From Bradyrhizobium liaoningense (lineage in GTDB: Bacteria; Pseudomonadota; Alphaproteobacteria; Rhizobiales; Xanthobacteraceae), in contig NZ_JAFCJM010000009.1 in the NCBI RefSeq assembly GCF_018130955.1, forward strand, positions 62,001 to 126,000: 64,000 nucleotides of DNA, written 5' to 3'. How positions within the stretch are numbered: the first letter of the stretch is position 1; each line of letters starts with the position of its first letter. Of the stretch, positions 51,533 through 60,171 are shown one piece after another. The translations under genes and the position numbers were made by a program. The notes beneath the pieces were generated by a model. That model saw only the letters and a list, made by a program, of their open reading frames with translations. It had not been told where the DNA came from and made no database searches.

Positions 51533-53666
51533 TCGCGGACTCGCGGTGCAGGGCGATCAGCCCTTGCTGCCGCAACACCTCGAGCCCGAACATGCAGACC
51601 TTGTCTGTCGGGATATCTGCCATCGACCGGCGCGCCGGGACAAGCCGGGTCGCAATCTCGGAAATGTCGCGCTCGCCGTCGCACAGCTTGAGCAATTGCG
51701 CCGATAGCGGGCTGAGCAGCACCACGTCGAGCCGCTTGTCGGCGTGCTGGCGCGTGGCGATGGTCGCGGGCTTCCTGGGAATGCGGCGCAAATCGCCCTT
51801 GCGCCGCAGGCAGCGGATGATGCGCTGATAGTCGGCGGCGCATTCGGTCAGCACCACGCCGTCGACGAGTTTCGGCACCAGTGTGATGTCGGATACGTCA
51901 TGGCCGTCGATGGCCGTGTCCGCGGGCAGCGGCGTCTCGGCAATCAGCGCGCGCTCATAGTCCATGATCGAATGCAGCACCCGCGGCGTGCGGGCGAAGC
52001 GCGGCGCGTAGACATCGCGCACGAATTCGAAGAAGTCGTCCCGGAACGTGATCGAGGCGTAGTAGCGGCTCTCCTGCAGGCCGGGCCGCGGCCCCTTGTC
52101 GGGGTGGGTCGCGTACCAGTCGCGAAACGCCTCGAACGATTTCGTCACGTCGCGTGAGTCCTGGTGCAGGGCGACCAGTAGCCAGCGGAAACGCGCCGAG
52201 CCATTCAGCAGGAAGTCGCGCAACTCGCGAAGATAGGCGCGATCGAGCGCTGGCGTCGGGATCGAGTAGAAGTTGGGGAAGATGTCGAGATGCTGCTGGA
52301 TCATCTCGCGGTCGACCGGATCCTGGCGCCAGCCCTGGTGCGACATGTCGGACAGGATATCGTCGAACACCAGCTGGCTGCGGAAATGGGATTCCAGCGG
52401 CGTCTCGGCCAGCGGCGCAAGGATGTGAAGCTGGGGCTCGGCGAAATCGAACCGCAGCGAGTCCGCGAAGAAGTGCACGGTGTCGCGTAAGTCCTCCATG
52501 GTCTCGTCGGGGAAACCGGTGATCAGCGAGACGGCCGTGGTGATCTGGTTGCGATCCGTGGCCACGATACGCGCCGTGGCTTCATTGAGGTCGATGTTCT
52601 TCTTGACGATCTTTTGCAGGCGCGCCGACCCGGTTTCGATCCCGAAGAAGATCGCCTTGCAGCCCGCGCGCGCCATGGTCGCGATCATGTCGTCGTCGAT
52701 GCAGTCGGTGCGGGCGCTGCAGTTCCAGTAGAATGTCTCGCCGGTCGCGATCACGGCCTCGCAGAACGCGATGACGCGCTTGCGGTCGACGGTGAACATG
52801 TCGTGGATCAGGTCGAAGGTGGTGATGCCGTAGACGTCGCGGACCTGCCGCATCTGCTCGATGACTTTCTCCGGCGACTTGAGCCGGAACTTGCGCCGGA
52901 AGAAGTCATTGGTCGAACAGAAGGTGCAGGCGAAGGGACAGCCGCGCCCGAGCTCGAGGGGGACGTAGTGGCAGTCCTTCAGCTCGGGATAGAGGTGGAA
53001 GGCGGGAAGCGGGATCGCGTCGAGGTCGGCGATGATCTGCGCATTGGGGGCCCGTACCAGCCTGTCGCCCTCGCGATAGGTGACGCCTTGGATGCCGGCC
53101 GGCGACGCACCCGCCGCGATGGCCTTGATCAAGGCCGGCAGCGTCTCTTCCGCTTCGCCGCGGACCACGAAATCGACGAATGGATAGGCTTCCATGGTCG
53201 GCACGTCGACCACGGACGCCTGCGGGCCGCCGAAGATGATGGGAACGTCCGGGCGCCGCTGCTTCATGTCCCGCGCGATGCGGATCGTCAGCGGATAGCT
53301 GCTGCAGATCGAGCTGAACCCGAGGACGTCGAAGGTGAGCTTGTCCAGCTCCTCGGCAACGTAGGAGCAGAAGTCCTGCTTTGCTTCCGCCTCGCCGGGG
53401 GCGCGCAAATAGGCGTAGTAGAGCCGGTTGAGATCGACGATCTGCGGCGCCACGCCGTGCTGTTCGAGAACGGCGGCGAGGCTGAGCACGCCGATCGGGG
53501 CGTGCTCGGCGATGAGGCGGATGGCCTCGCTTTCCGCGACCTCGGGATCCTCGAAATCGGTCACGGTCGGTGGGCCGACCAGGCACATCCTGAGCGCGCC
53601 GCCGTGATGGGCGCACGGCGCCGGATGCTCCGCCTGACCAGGCGTCACCGATCGATCATGCATCAT
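51504..53666 (-). CDS. B12-binding radical SAM protein with C-terminal PqqD-like peptide-recognition domain
   Basis: The product is 720 residues. Residues about 25-185 look like a cobalamin-binding Rossmann domain (MCLVGPP, PIGVLSLAAVLEQHG, FGGPQASVV). The radical SAM core follows with C243, C247 and C250 (GRGCPFACTFC), then FFGIETGSARLQK and SLITGFPDE. Residues about 644-710 resemble PqqD/RRE domains (LLSPLSAQLLKLCDGERDI). B12 radical SAM enzymes of RiPP pathways often C-methylate peptide residues. The gene follows a 66-residue peptide gene by 63 bp on the same strand. Start ATG 53666 with GAAGGCGG upstream. Confidence 0.87.
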   Translation of the reverse strand: MMHDRSVTPGQAEHPAPCAHHGGALRMCLVGPPTVTDFEDPEVAESEAIRLIAEHAPIGVLSLAAVLEQHGVAPQIVDLNRLYYAYLRAPGEAEAKQDFCSYVAEELDKLTFDVLGFSSICSSYPLTIRIARDMKQRRPDVPIIFGGPQASVVDVPTMEAYPFVDFVVRGEAEETLPALIKAIAAGASPAGIQGVTYREGDRLVRAPNAQIIADLDAIPLPAFHLYPELKDCHYVPLELGRGCPFACTFCSTNDFFRRKFRLKSPEKVIEQMRQVRDVYGITTFDLIHDMFTVDRKRVIAFCEAVIATGETFYWNCSARTDCIDDDMIATMARAGCKAIFFGIETGSARLQKIVKKNIDLNEATARIVATDRNQITTAVSLITGFPDETMEDLRDTVHFFADSLRFDFAEPQLHILAPLAETPLESHFRSQLVFDDILSDMSHQGWRQDPVDREMIQQHLDIFPNFYSIPTPALDRAYLRELRDFLLNGSARFRWLLVALHQDSRDVTKSFEAFRDWYATHPDKGPRPGLQESRYYASITFRDDFFEFVRDVYAPRFARTPRVLHSIMDYERALIAETPLPADTAIDGHDVSDITLVPKLVDGVVLTECAADYQRIIRCLRRKGDLRRIPRKPATIATRQHADKRLDVVLLSPLSAQLLKLCDGERDISEIATRLVPARRSMADIPTDKVCMFGLEVLRQQGLIALHRESAISASQACAS

Positions 53667-53729
53667 GGCTCGCCGCCTTCGAATTTGCGGGCGGTGCTGG
53701 ACGCCAGCGCGCCGGCCGATCGCAATCCG

Positions 53730-53930
53730 TCAGACTTTCTGCTGCGCGAAGACGATCACGACGACGACGACCACGACGATGCGACGTCGCGCCAGGACCT
53801 CGGGGCCACCGAGGTGAGTGACGACCTCGTTCTTGAAATTCCTTTTGAGCGAATTGATCTGAGTCTTGCTCAGCCCGATATCGGGAATCGTCAAAACGAC
53901 CTTGTGCTGGGTATTCTTGGCTGCTGCCAT
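53730..53930 (-). CDS. Candidate RiPP precursor peptide with C-terminal valine run
   Basis: The product is 66 residues, lysine/asparagine-rich in its first half (LTIPDIGLSKTQINSLKRN) and ending RRRIVVVVVVVIVFAQQKV. GAGGAGG lies 6 bases before the ATG and a near-perfect sigma-70 promoter about 130 bp upstream, so it is very likely translated. A small leader-like N-terminus, an LGG motif (THLGGPEV) and a low-complexity valine core before a radical SAM/PqqD-type gene fit a modified-peptide precursor. There are no cysteines. The valines are written mostly as GTC, so the core is a microsatellite. I recognise no named family. Confidence 0.68.
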   Translation of the reverse strand: MAAAKNTQHKVVLTIPDIGLSKTQINSLKRNFKNEVVTHLGGPEVLARRRIVVVVVVVIVFAQQKV

Positions 53931-54061
53931 AGGATGCCTCCTCGCCGGTTGGGAGAAATCTTTCGTCAGTTGTCCGGCGGGATCGCAATCTCAGGGTGCC
54001 GGAATGAGCGAAAGCGCAATGACCTATCGAAGTCGCAGTGTCGCAAATATCGCGAGCGGCA

Positions 54062-54090
54062 TTTATAGGCCTGCAGCCGACGTCCGTCAA
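54062..54090 (-). promoter_or_regulatory. Sigma-70-type promoter of the peptide / radical SAM operon
   Basis: On the minus strand TTGACG (54085-54090), a 17-bp spacer and TATAAA (54062-54067) closely match the consensus. Transcription should start near 54055, giving a 5' leader of about 125 nt. The surrounding 54060-54150 is markedly AT-richer than its neighbours and contains several GTTG/CAAC inverted pairs. Confidence 0.75.
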
Positions 54091-54170
54091 CAACAGGTTG
54101 TGTTGTATATGATCGTCAACTTTGTTGCAGTTTTACAACTTTTGCGCGAGCGCCGCCGATCGAGGCAAGA

Positions 54171-54249
54171 CGGGCGACGGCATCATCGACATCAAATCGG
54201 TGCGTGCGTAGTCGAGGGCTATTCCGGCTATTCGGAGGTCGAGATTATT
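54171..54249 (+). pseudogene. Decayed fragment of a sugar isomerase gene 3' end
   Basis: The sequence GGGCGACGGC-(one change)-TCATCGACATCAA and GGCTATTCCGGCTATTCGGAG-like blocks match positions about 50903-50974 of the intact isomerase gene nearly base for base, apart from a few substitutions, a short deletion and an in-frame stop. It is the same orientation as the parent. It either comes from duplication of that gene or is the remnant of a close paralogue. Confidence 0.72.
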
Positions 54250-56245
54250 GCGGGCTCGCGACCCGTTGCAGCGTGTTGAAGCGCGCCTTCTGCTCGCTGC
54301 TCAGCGTTGCATAGAACTCGTCCAGGGCGGGCTCGACCAGTTTGGCGGCGCTCAGCATGGCCTCGAGCCGGCGCTGCATCGCCTCCAGCCGGCCGACCGG
54401 CGTCAGTGGGAGGTCGTTCGGACAGGCCGCCTGCAGCCCCTCAACGCCCTTCGCCGTCGCCTCGCCCAGGCGGTCGAGCGCTTCCTTCTGCTTGCCCGCG
54501 GGATGGAGCACGGTGTCGATCCTCTCGATCGGGAGCTGGGTCAGGCTGGATTTCGGATCGCCGCAGCCCTCGGCGCTGGCCTCCTGCTGCTGCGGCGAGC
54601 GCTCGCCGACATTTGGGCCGAGTGCGTTGAAGCGGGCCTGCTGCTCGTCACTGAGCGAGTTGTAAAAATTCTCCAAGGCCGGCCGCACGATCCTGACCGC
54701 TTCCAGCGTCGCGTTGACGCGGTTCATCATCGCCCGCAAGCGGCCAGGTGGTGTCAGCGCATAAGTCTCCGGGCAGGAGTCCTTGAACACATCGGCAGCC
54801 CTTGCCGCGGCGGCCTTCAACTCGTCGAGCAACGCGCGCTGCTCCGGCGTCGGCCGCACCGCCCGTTCAATATCGGCAAGCGGCCACGCGGTGACGCCCT
54901 TGTCCGGATCGCCGCACAATTGCCCCGGCATCTGCGAGCTCACGCCGGCGCGTTGGCGGGCCCGATAGCCGCCGCCGGCTTGCGGATAGTCGTACGGGTT
55001 GATGCTGGCATAGGCGGAGTAGGGGCTGTCATAACCCCAGAACACGGTGTCGACGAAGTCGTCGTACGCATACGCCCAATAGCCGGGCTCGTAGGCATAG
55101 GACCAGAACGTGTAGTCAAAGATGTCGGAATAGGCATAGGGCCAGAACACGGGCCCAAGCCAGGCCACGAAGACCGCGGGATGGCGGTGCCGCCAGGCCT
55201 GCCGCGGAGCCCAGCCGCTCTGGCGGGTGACGAGCGCCGCCTGGCTTTGCACCGCAGCCTGCTCGCGGAAGCGCGCCGCAAATCGCCCGCGCTCGGCGGC
55301 CTGCATGGCGGCGGCCGCGGCGGTGGCTCGCGCAGCCGGACCCTGCACGCCCAACCGCTGCTGGCGCGCCAGGTCGCCTTGCTGCGCGCGCTGCTCACGC
55401 GCGAGCAAGCGGTTCTGCGTCTGGAGCATCCGTTGCTGTTCGTGTTGCGCCCGCGCGCCTTCCGGCTTCTGCGACTGAAGTTGCTGCACGCGCTGCTGCA
55501 AGCGGTCGATGCGGGTCTGGCGTTCCGCGGTCTGGCGCGACAGCGTCTCGCGCTGGCGCTGCTCGACCTGCTGCTGGCGCTGTTGCACATGCTGCTCACG
55601 CTCAAGCAGACGACTCTGCGACTGCAGCAACCGTTGTTGCTCGCGTTGCGCACGTGGGCCTTCCGGCTTTTGCGACTGCAGTTGCTGCACGCGCTGCTGC
55701 AAGCGATCGATGCGGCCCTGGCGTTCCGCCGATTGGCGCGAAAGCATTTCGCGCGGCCCCGCTCGCTCGCCTACGGCTGGCGGCGCGCTTGGCCGCGAGG
55801 GCGCCGCGATCTGCGGCGTCGGCCGTGGCGCCATGGCTGGACGTTCCGGTGCTGCCGGCGCCCGATGGATTTCAGGCCGTGGCGCCGCCACGTGCGGGGC
55901 TGCTCGCGGCGGAGGTGCAGCGATGTGAGGGGCTGCTCGCGGTGGCGGTGCAGCAATGTGCGGAGCCGCGCGTGGCGGCGGTGCGGCGATGTGTGGAGCA
56001 GGACGTGGCGGCGGTGCGGCGGCGTGCGGCATTGGGCGCGGGGCCATCGCTGGCGGTGCGGCGGGGCGCGCCATCGCTGGCGGTGCCGCCGGACGGGCCA
56101 TTGCAGGTGGTGCTGCCGGCCGAGCCGCGGGCGCGGCCGGCCCCGGCGGTCCACCTCTTCCAGGTCCTTGGGCGGACGCGCCAGCGCTCACTGCCAGCGC
56201 AACACCGACCAAAAAGGCCGAAAGGCAAACGTCACGCGGAAGCAT
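54245..56245 (-). CDS. Secreted low-complexity protein with two Spy/LTXXQ-like C-terminal modules
   Basis: The product is 666 residues. A Sec signal peptide (about 1-26, cleavage after ASAQ) leads to a Pro/Ala-rich zone with repeats ARPAAPPAM and APHIAAPPPRA (about 30-150). Then come two near-identical coiled-coil blocks (SRQxAERQxRIDRLQQRVQQ, about 170-290), an aromatic Tyr/Trp-rich patch (VFWPYAYSDIFDY) and two homologous modules (about 450-540 and 560-655) with CGDP and LTPxGRLxAM motifs, like the Spy/LTXXQ family. It may be a periplasmic or surface chaperone-like protein. The aromatic patch is similar to RcnB-like linkers. Function unknown. Confidence 0.72.
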   Translation of the reverse strand: MLPRDVCLSAFLVGVALAVSAGASAQGPGRGGPPGPAAPAARPAAPPAMARPAAPPAMARPAAPPAMAPRPMPHAAAPPPRPAPHIAAPPPRAAPHIAAPPPRAAPHIAAPPPRAAPHVAAPRPEIHRAPAAPERPAMAPRPTPQIAAPSRPSAPPAVGERAGPREMLSRQSAERQGRIDRLQQRVQQLQSQKPEGPRAQREQQRLLQSQSRLLEREQHVQQRQQQVEQRQRETLSRQTAERQTRIDRLQQRVQQLQSQKPEGARAQHEQQRMLQTQNRLLAREQRAQQGDLARQQRLGVQGPAARATAAAAAMQAAERGRFAARFREQAAVQSQAALVTRQSGWAPRQAWRHRHPAVFVAWLGPVFWPYAYSDIFDYTFWSYAYEPGYWAYAYDDFVDTVFWGYDSPYSAYASINPYDYPQAGGGYRARQRAGVSSQMPGQLCGDPDKGVTAWPLADIERAVRPTPEQRALLDELKAAAARAADVFKDSCPETYALTPPGRLRAMMNRVNATLEAVRIVRPALENFYNSLSDEQQARFNALGPNVGERSPQQQEASAEGCGDPKSSLTQLPIERIDTVLHPAGKQKEALDRLGEATAKGVEGLQAACPNDLPLTPVGRLEAMQRRLEAMLSAAKLVEPALDEFYATLSSEQKARFNTLQRVASPQ

Positions 56246-56352
56246 GATTGCGGCTCCGCTCGTCCCAGTCGCCCGCAATTGTCAACGCGCGAGTACCGGA
56301 ATCGTTCGTTGTTGACCGCAGCCGCAATTGCGATCTTCCGACGCAGGTAGCC

Positions 56353-57570
56353 TCAGGAGAGGTCCTGCGTCAGCGTGTTGGCGAGCCGTTCCAGCGCCCA
56401 GTCGACCTGGTCGCTCGTGATAACCAGCGGTGGGGCGATGCGGATCGTGTGCTCATGGGTATCCTTGGCGAGGATGCCCTTGGCTTGCAGCGCCTCGCAG
56501 TAGCGGCGTGCGCGGCCGGCCTCGGGATGAAGCTCGACCGCCAGCATCAGCCCGCGTCCGCGCACCTCGCGGACCGTGTTGGCACGGATGCTCCTCAAGC
56601 CTTCCAGAAAACGCTCACCCTGCACCGCAGCGTTCTCGATCATCCCTTCTTCGACGAGCACGCGGAGCGCCGCCCGCGCCACCGCACAGGCGAGCGGGTT
56701 GCCGCCAAATGTCGAGCCGTGCTGGCCGGGCTTCAGTGTGCCGAGAACTTCGTTGTTGGAGAGCACGGCCGAGACCGGATAGAAGCCGCCGGACAAGGCT
56801 TTGCCGAGCAGCGTCACATCCGCCTCGATGCCTTCGTGCTGTTCCGCAAGCAGCTTGCCGGTGCGGCCGAGCCCGGTCTGGATCTCGTCGAGGATCAGCA
56901 TCACGTCGTGCGCGGTGCAGAGCTCGCGTACCCCAATGAAATAGCCCGCTGGTGGAATGATGACGCCGGCTTCGCCCTGGATCGGCTCGACCAGGAAGGC
57001 GACGGTGTTCGGCGTGATCGCCTCCTCGAGCGCTACGGCATCACCGAACGGAATGATCCTGAAGCCCGGCGCGAAGGGTCCGAAATGTCCGCGCGTCTCC
57101 GGATCGGTCGAGAAGCCGACGACACCAAGGGTGCGTCCATGGAAATTGTTGGCGCAGACGATGATCTCGGCTTGCCCGTCGGGCACGCCCTTCACCTCAT
57201 AACCCCATTTGCGCACGGACTTGATCGCACTCTCCACCGCCTCGGCTCCGCTGTTCATCGGCAGCACCTTGTGGGAGCCGGTCAGTTCCGCGATCTCTTC
57301 GTAAAATGGGGCGAGCTGGTCGTTATGGAACGCGCGCGAAGTCAACGTCAGTCGGCCCGCCTGTTCGACCATCGCGGCCAGAATCTTGGGGTGGCAGTGG
57401 CCCTGGTTGATGGCCGAATAAGCGGAGAGGCAATCCAGATAGCGATTGCCCTGGGTATCCCACACGAAGACGCCTTCGCCGCGCGACAGGACAACGCCGA
57501 GCGGTTCGTAATTGCGGGCGCCGAAGCGCGCTTCCCTCGCGATGAAATCAGCGACTGGCGGACTACTCAT
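56353..57570 (-). CDS. rocD: Ornithine aminotransferase
   Basis: The product is 405 residues, a class III PLP aminotransferase of the usual RocD length. Features: [12 protein letters not shown] near 106, [11 protein letters not shown] near 195, [13 protein letters not shown] near 225 and the PLP lysine in [12 protein letters not shown] near 258. It converts ornithine and 2-oxoglutarate to glutamate semialdehyde and glutamate, linking arginine breakdown to proline. N-terminal [13 protein letters not shown] is typical of ornithine aminotransferases. It is a single-gene unit. A 2-oxo-acid acceptor other than 2-oxoglutarate cannot be ruled out. Confidence 0.9.
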   Translation of the reverse strand: MSSPPVADFIAREARFGARNYEPLGVVLSRGEGVFVWDTQGNRYLDCLSAYSAINQGHCHPKILAAMVEQAGRLTLTSRAFHNDQLAPFYEEIAELTGSHKVLPMNSGAEAVESAIKSVRKWGYEVKGVPDGQAEIIVCANNFHGRTLGVVGFSTDPETRGHFGPFAPGFRIIPFGDAVALEEAITPNTVAFLVEPIQGEAGVIIPPAGYFIGVRELCTAHDVMLILDEIQTGLGRTGKLLAEQHEGIEADVTLLGKALSGGFYPVSAVLSNNEVLGTLKPGQHGSTFGGNPLACAVARAALRVLVEEGMIENAAVQGERFLEGLRSIRANTVREVRGRGLMLAVELHPEAGRARRYCEALQAKGILAKDTHEHTIRIAPPLVITSDQVDWALERLANTLTQDLS

Positions 57571-57604
57571 CTTTCGTCACTCCAGCTAATCTGCCTCCGG
57601 CATA

Positions 57605-58825
57605 TTAGCCGATAATGCACGGCACGCTCAAAAATCCGCGGAAGCGGACGCGGCCGCCGCGCACGGGCTGACCGCTCAGCGCATAGTTCGGGAACCGCGC
57701 CAGGAAGCGGGAGATCGCGATGGCGCCTTCAAGACGCGCCAGCGCCATGCCGGCGCATTGGTGCGCGCCGGTGGCAAAGGCCAGATGCCGGTTCGGCGTG
57801 CGTGCGATATCGAAGGCTTCGGGATCCGGAAATTGCGCCGGATCGCGGTTGGCAGCTCCAATGCAGAGCGTGATCGAGGTGCCGGCGTCGAGCTTCACGC
57901 CGCCGAGCTCGACCGGTTCGGTGGTCATGCGGTTGCCGAGCTGGTTCGAGCTCTCGTATCGCAGCATCTCCTCGACCGCCGTCTTGATCAGATCGGGATT
58001 ATCGATCAGCCGCTGCTTCTGCTCGGGATTCTTCTGGAGCGCGACGAGGCCATTGCCGATCAGATTGGTGGTGGTCTCGTGGCCGGCGTTGAGCAGGAAG
58101 ATGCAATTGTGCAGCAGCTCCTTCTCGGTCAGCCGCTCGCCATTCTCCTCGCCCTGGATCAGGCGCGTGAGCACGTCACGTTCCGGATTGCCGGGCCTCT
58201 CGCGCCGGCGTTCGACCAGCGTCTGGAGATAGGCGAGAAAGTCTTTCACAGCCTTGTTGCCGCGCGTGGCGGCCTCCGTCGACACGACCGGCTCGAGCGC
58301 ACCAAGAATCGCCAGCGACCATTCACGCAGCGGCGTGCGCTCGTCATGGGGGACGTCGAGCAGATTGCCGATCACCTCGATGGGAATCGAGGCGGCAAAA
58401 TCGTCGATGAGCTCGCAAGCGCCCTTTGCGGCGATCCCGTCGAGCAGGCTGTCGATCAGCTTGATGAGGTCGGGCTCCATCCCTGCGATGGCGCGCGGCG
58501 ACAATGCGCCCATGATCAGGCGTCGCACGCGGGTGTGCGCCGGCGGATCGTTGAAGACCAGACTCGTGGTGTGGTGCTCGTAGAGCAGGGTGTCGCCGTA
58601 TTTCGGCGCAAACTCCTTCTTCTTGTCGGAGCTGAACGACTTCGTGTTCTTGTAGGTCGTGACGAGATCGTCGTAACGGGTAAGGAACACCGTGCCGTTC
58701 GGCAGGCGCTTGACCGGCTCGTTCTCCCGCAGTGCACGATAAGTCGGATAGGGATCGTCGTAGAATTCCGGCGTCAGCTTCTCGAGATCGAAGCGGGCGG
58801 CGAGGTCGCGTGCGTTTCCTGTCAT
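57605..58825 (-). CDS. Cytochrome P450
   Basis: The product is 406 residues, a soluble bacterial class I P450. The haem-thiolate motif is FATGAHQCAG with the cysteine at about 357, the I-helix oxygen-activation motif is NAGHETTTN near 235, and the ExxR motif is EEMLRYES near 285. It needs NADH-ferredoxin reductase and ferredoxin; a candidate reductase is 18 kb away at 38458 but no ferredoxin gene is seen. It is divergent from the split TPP decarboxylase genes. Substrate unknown. Confidence 0.94.
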   Translation of the reverse strand: MTGNARDLAARFDLEKLTPEFYDDPYPTYRALRENEPVKRLPNGTVFLTRYDDLVTTYKNTKSFSSDKKKEFAPKYGDTLLYEHHTTSLVFNDPPAHTRVRRLIMGALSPRAIAGMEPDLIKLIDSLLDGIAAKGACELIDDFAASIPIEVIGNLLDVPHDERTPLREWSLAILGALEPVVSTEAATRGNKAVKDFLAYLQTLVERRRERPGNPERDVLTRLIQGEENGERLTEKELLHNCIFLLNAGHETTTNLIGNGLVALQKNPEQKQRLIDNPDLIKTAVEEMLRYESSNQLGNRMTTEPVELGGVKLDAGTSITLCIGAANRDPAQFPDPEAFDIARTPNRHLAFATGAHQCAGMALARLEGAIAISRFLARFPNYALSGQPVRGGRVRFRGFLSVPCIIG

Positions 58826-58928
58826 GCTGCCATTCTCTTTTCGAAAACTGATATGCCGTTTTTCGTCTTCCGGAAAGTGCGTTGCGCGTTACAGTCCGCT
58901 GCCCTTCGCGATCCTCCCCGGAAAGCCC

Positions 58929-59465
58929 ATGCTCGCTGACAACAAAACATCTTCTTCCGACTGGCCGGAGGCGATCTACGCCACGCTCGAGCGCTTCGAC
59001 GTCCGTCAGGTGCCTTACGTGCCCGACGCCGGGCACTCCAGGCTGATCCAGCGTGTGCTGGGTTCGTCCACCATGCGCGGCATTCCGCTGACGACGGAGG
59101 AGGAGGGCGTCGCGCTCATGGCCGGCGCCTGGGCAGGCGGACAGCGCGGCGTGCTGCTGATGCAGTCGAGCGGCGTCGGCAATTGCATCAACATGCTGTC
59201 GCTGATCCCGATCCTGCGCTTTCCCTTCCTGACGCTCGTCACCATGCGCGGCGAGTGGGGTGAGTTCAATCCCTGGCAGGTGCCGATGGGATCGACCACG
59301 CAGGGCGTCTTCGAACTGTCCGGCGTGCAGGTGCTGCGCGCATCGAACGCGCAGGAGGTGCCCGACGTGCTGCAGGCCGCCGCCGCGCAGGCCTACAATG
59401 CGCTGACCCCGACCGCCGTCCTGTTGTCCCAGCGCCTGATCGGCGCCAAGGTTTTCACCAAATGA
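58929..59465 (+). CDS. TPP-dependent decarboxylase, alpha (PYR-domain) subunit, sulfopyruvate/phosphonopyruvate decarboxylase-like
   Basis: The product is 178 residues, only the pyrimidine-binding half of a thiamine diphosphate enzyme. The catalytic glutamate lies in TTEEEGVALMAGAW near 56, and GVLLMQSSGVGNCINML near 80 is the hallmark segment of ComD-like proteins. It pairs with the next gene, which supplies the diphosphate-binding half. Their substrate would be a 2-oxo acid. The ATG at 58929 is chosen with GGAAAG upstream. Confidence 0.83.
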   Translation: MLADNKTSSSDWPEAIYATLERFDVRQVPYVPDAGHSRLIQRVLGSSTMRGIPLTTEEEGVALMAGAWAGGQRGVLLMQSSGVGNCINMLSLIPILRFPFLTLVTMRGEWGEFNPWQVPMGSTTQGVFELSGVQVLRASNAQEVPDVLQAAAAQAYNALTPTAVLLSQRLIGAKVFTK

Positions 59466-60052
59466 GCAAGGCCAATCTCCTAAACCGCCGCGACGTCGTC
59501 TCTGCGCTGCTTGCGAACCGCAAGGACGTGGTTGCCATCGGCGGCCTCGGTGCATCGACCAACGATATCTGCGCCGCCGGCGACCACGCCCGCAATTTCT
59601 ATCTCTGGGGCGGCATGGGTGGCGCTGCCATGATCGGCCTGGGCCTGGCATTGGCGCAACCGAAACTGCCGGTGCTGGTGATCACCGGCGACGGCGAGAT
59701 GCTGATGGGCCTTGGAAGCTTTGCCACCATCGGCCTGCAAAAGCCGGCCAACCTCTCCATCCTCGTGCTCGACAATGAGCGCTATGGCGAGACCGGCGGC
59801 CAGACCAGCCACACCTCCGCGGCTGCCGACCTCGTCGGCGTGGCAAAATCCTGCGGCATCGCGGACAGCCGCAGCATTTCGACCATGGCCGAGGTCGAGG
59901 CGTTTGCAAAATCCGTCCACGACGTCACGGCCGGGCCGCGCTTTGCCAATGTGAAGGTCGACAGCGCCGAGGTGGAGCGCATCCTGCCCACGCGGGACGG
60001 CACCTACATCGTCAACCGCATTCGCGGGGATCTCGGTTTCCAGCCGATCTAG
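59462..60052 (+). CDS. TPP-dependent decarboxylase, beta (PP-domain) subunit
   Basis: The product is 196 residues, the diphosphate-binding half. The thiamine diphosphate/magnesium motif is GDGEMLMG near 77 with the matching asparagine in LDNERYGETGG near 105. It overlaps the alpha gene by ATGA, as usual for comD/comE-type pairs. In coenzyme M synthesis such a pair decarboxylates sulfopyruvate, but in this bacterium another 2-oxo acid is more likely. Confidence 0.85.
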   Translation: MSKANLLNRRDVVSALLANRKDVVAIGGLGASTNDICAAGDHARNFYLWGGMGGAAMIGLGLALAQPKLPVLVITGDGEMLMGLGSFATIGLQKPANLSILVLDNERYGETGGQTSHTSAAADLVGVAKSCGIADSRSISTMAEVEAFAKSVHDVTAGPRFANVKVDSAEVERILPTRDGTYIVNRIRGDLGFQPI

Positions 60053-60171
60053 TTTTGGGTCCCGGCCGGCTCCAGATACCGCCCGTGAGGCTGGTTCTGG
60101 TGCATTGATACCTCATTGAATCTGCAGCGCATTTAGGTTGCATTGCAACATAATGCTTGACTTTGGCGTGG

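Noticed and set aside
53731..53800. Aspartate/histidine-rich reading on the plus strand opposite the valine run
   Set aside because: There is no start codon with a ribosome binding site, while the minus-strand peptide gene has both promoter and ribosome binding site.
54248..56350. 700-codon open frame on the plus strand
   Set aside because: It is antisense to the repeat protein gene, which has a signal peptide, ribosome binding site and conserved modules. The plus frame shows only leucine-rich shadow repeats.
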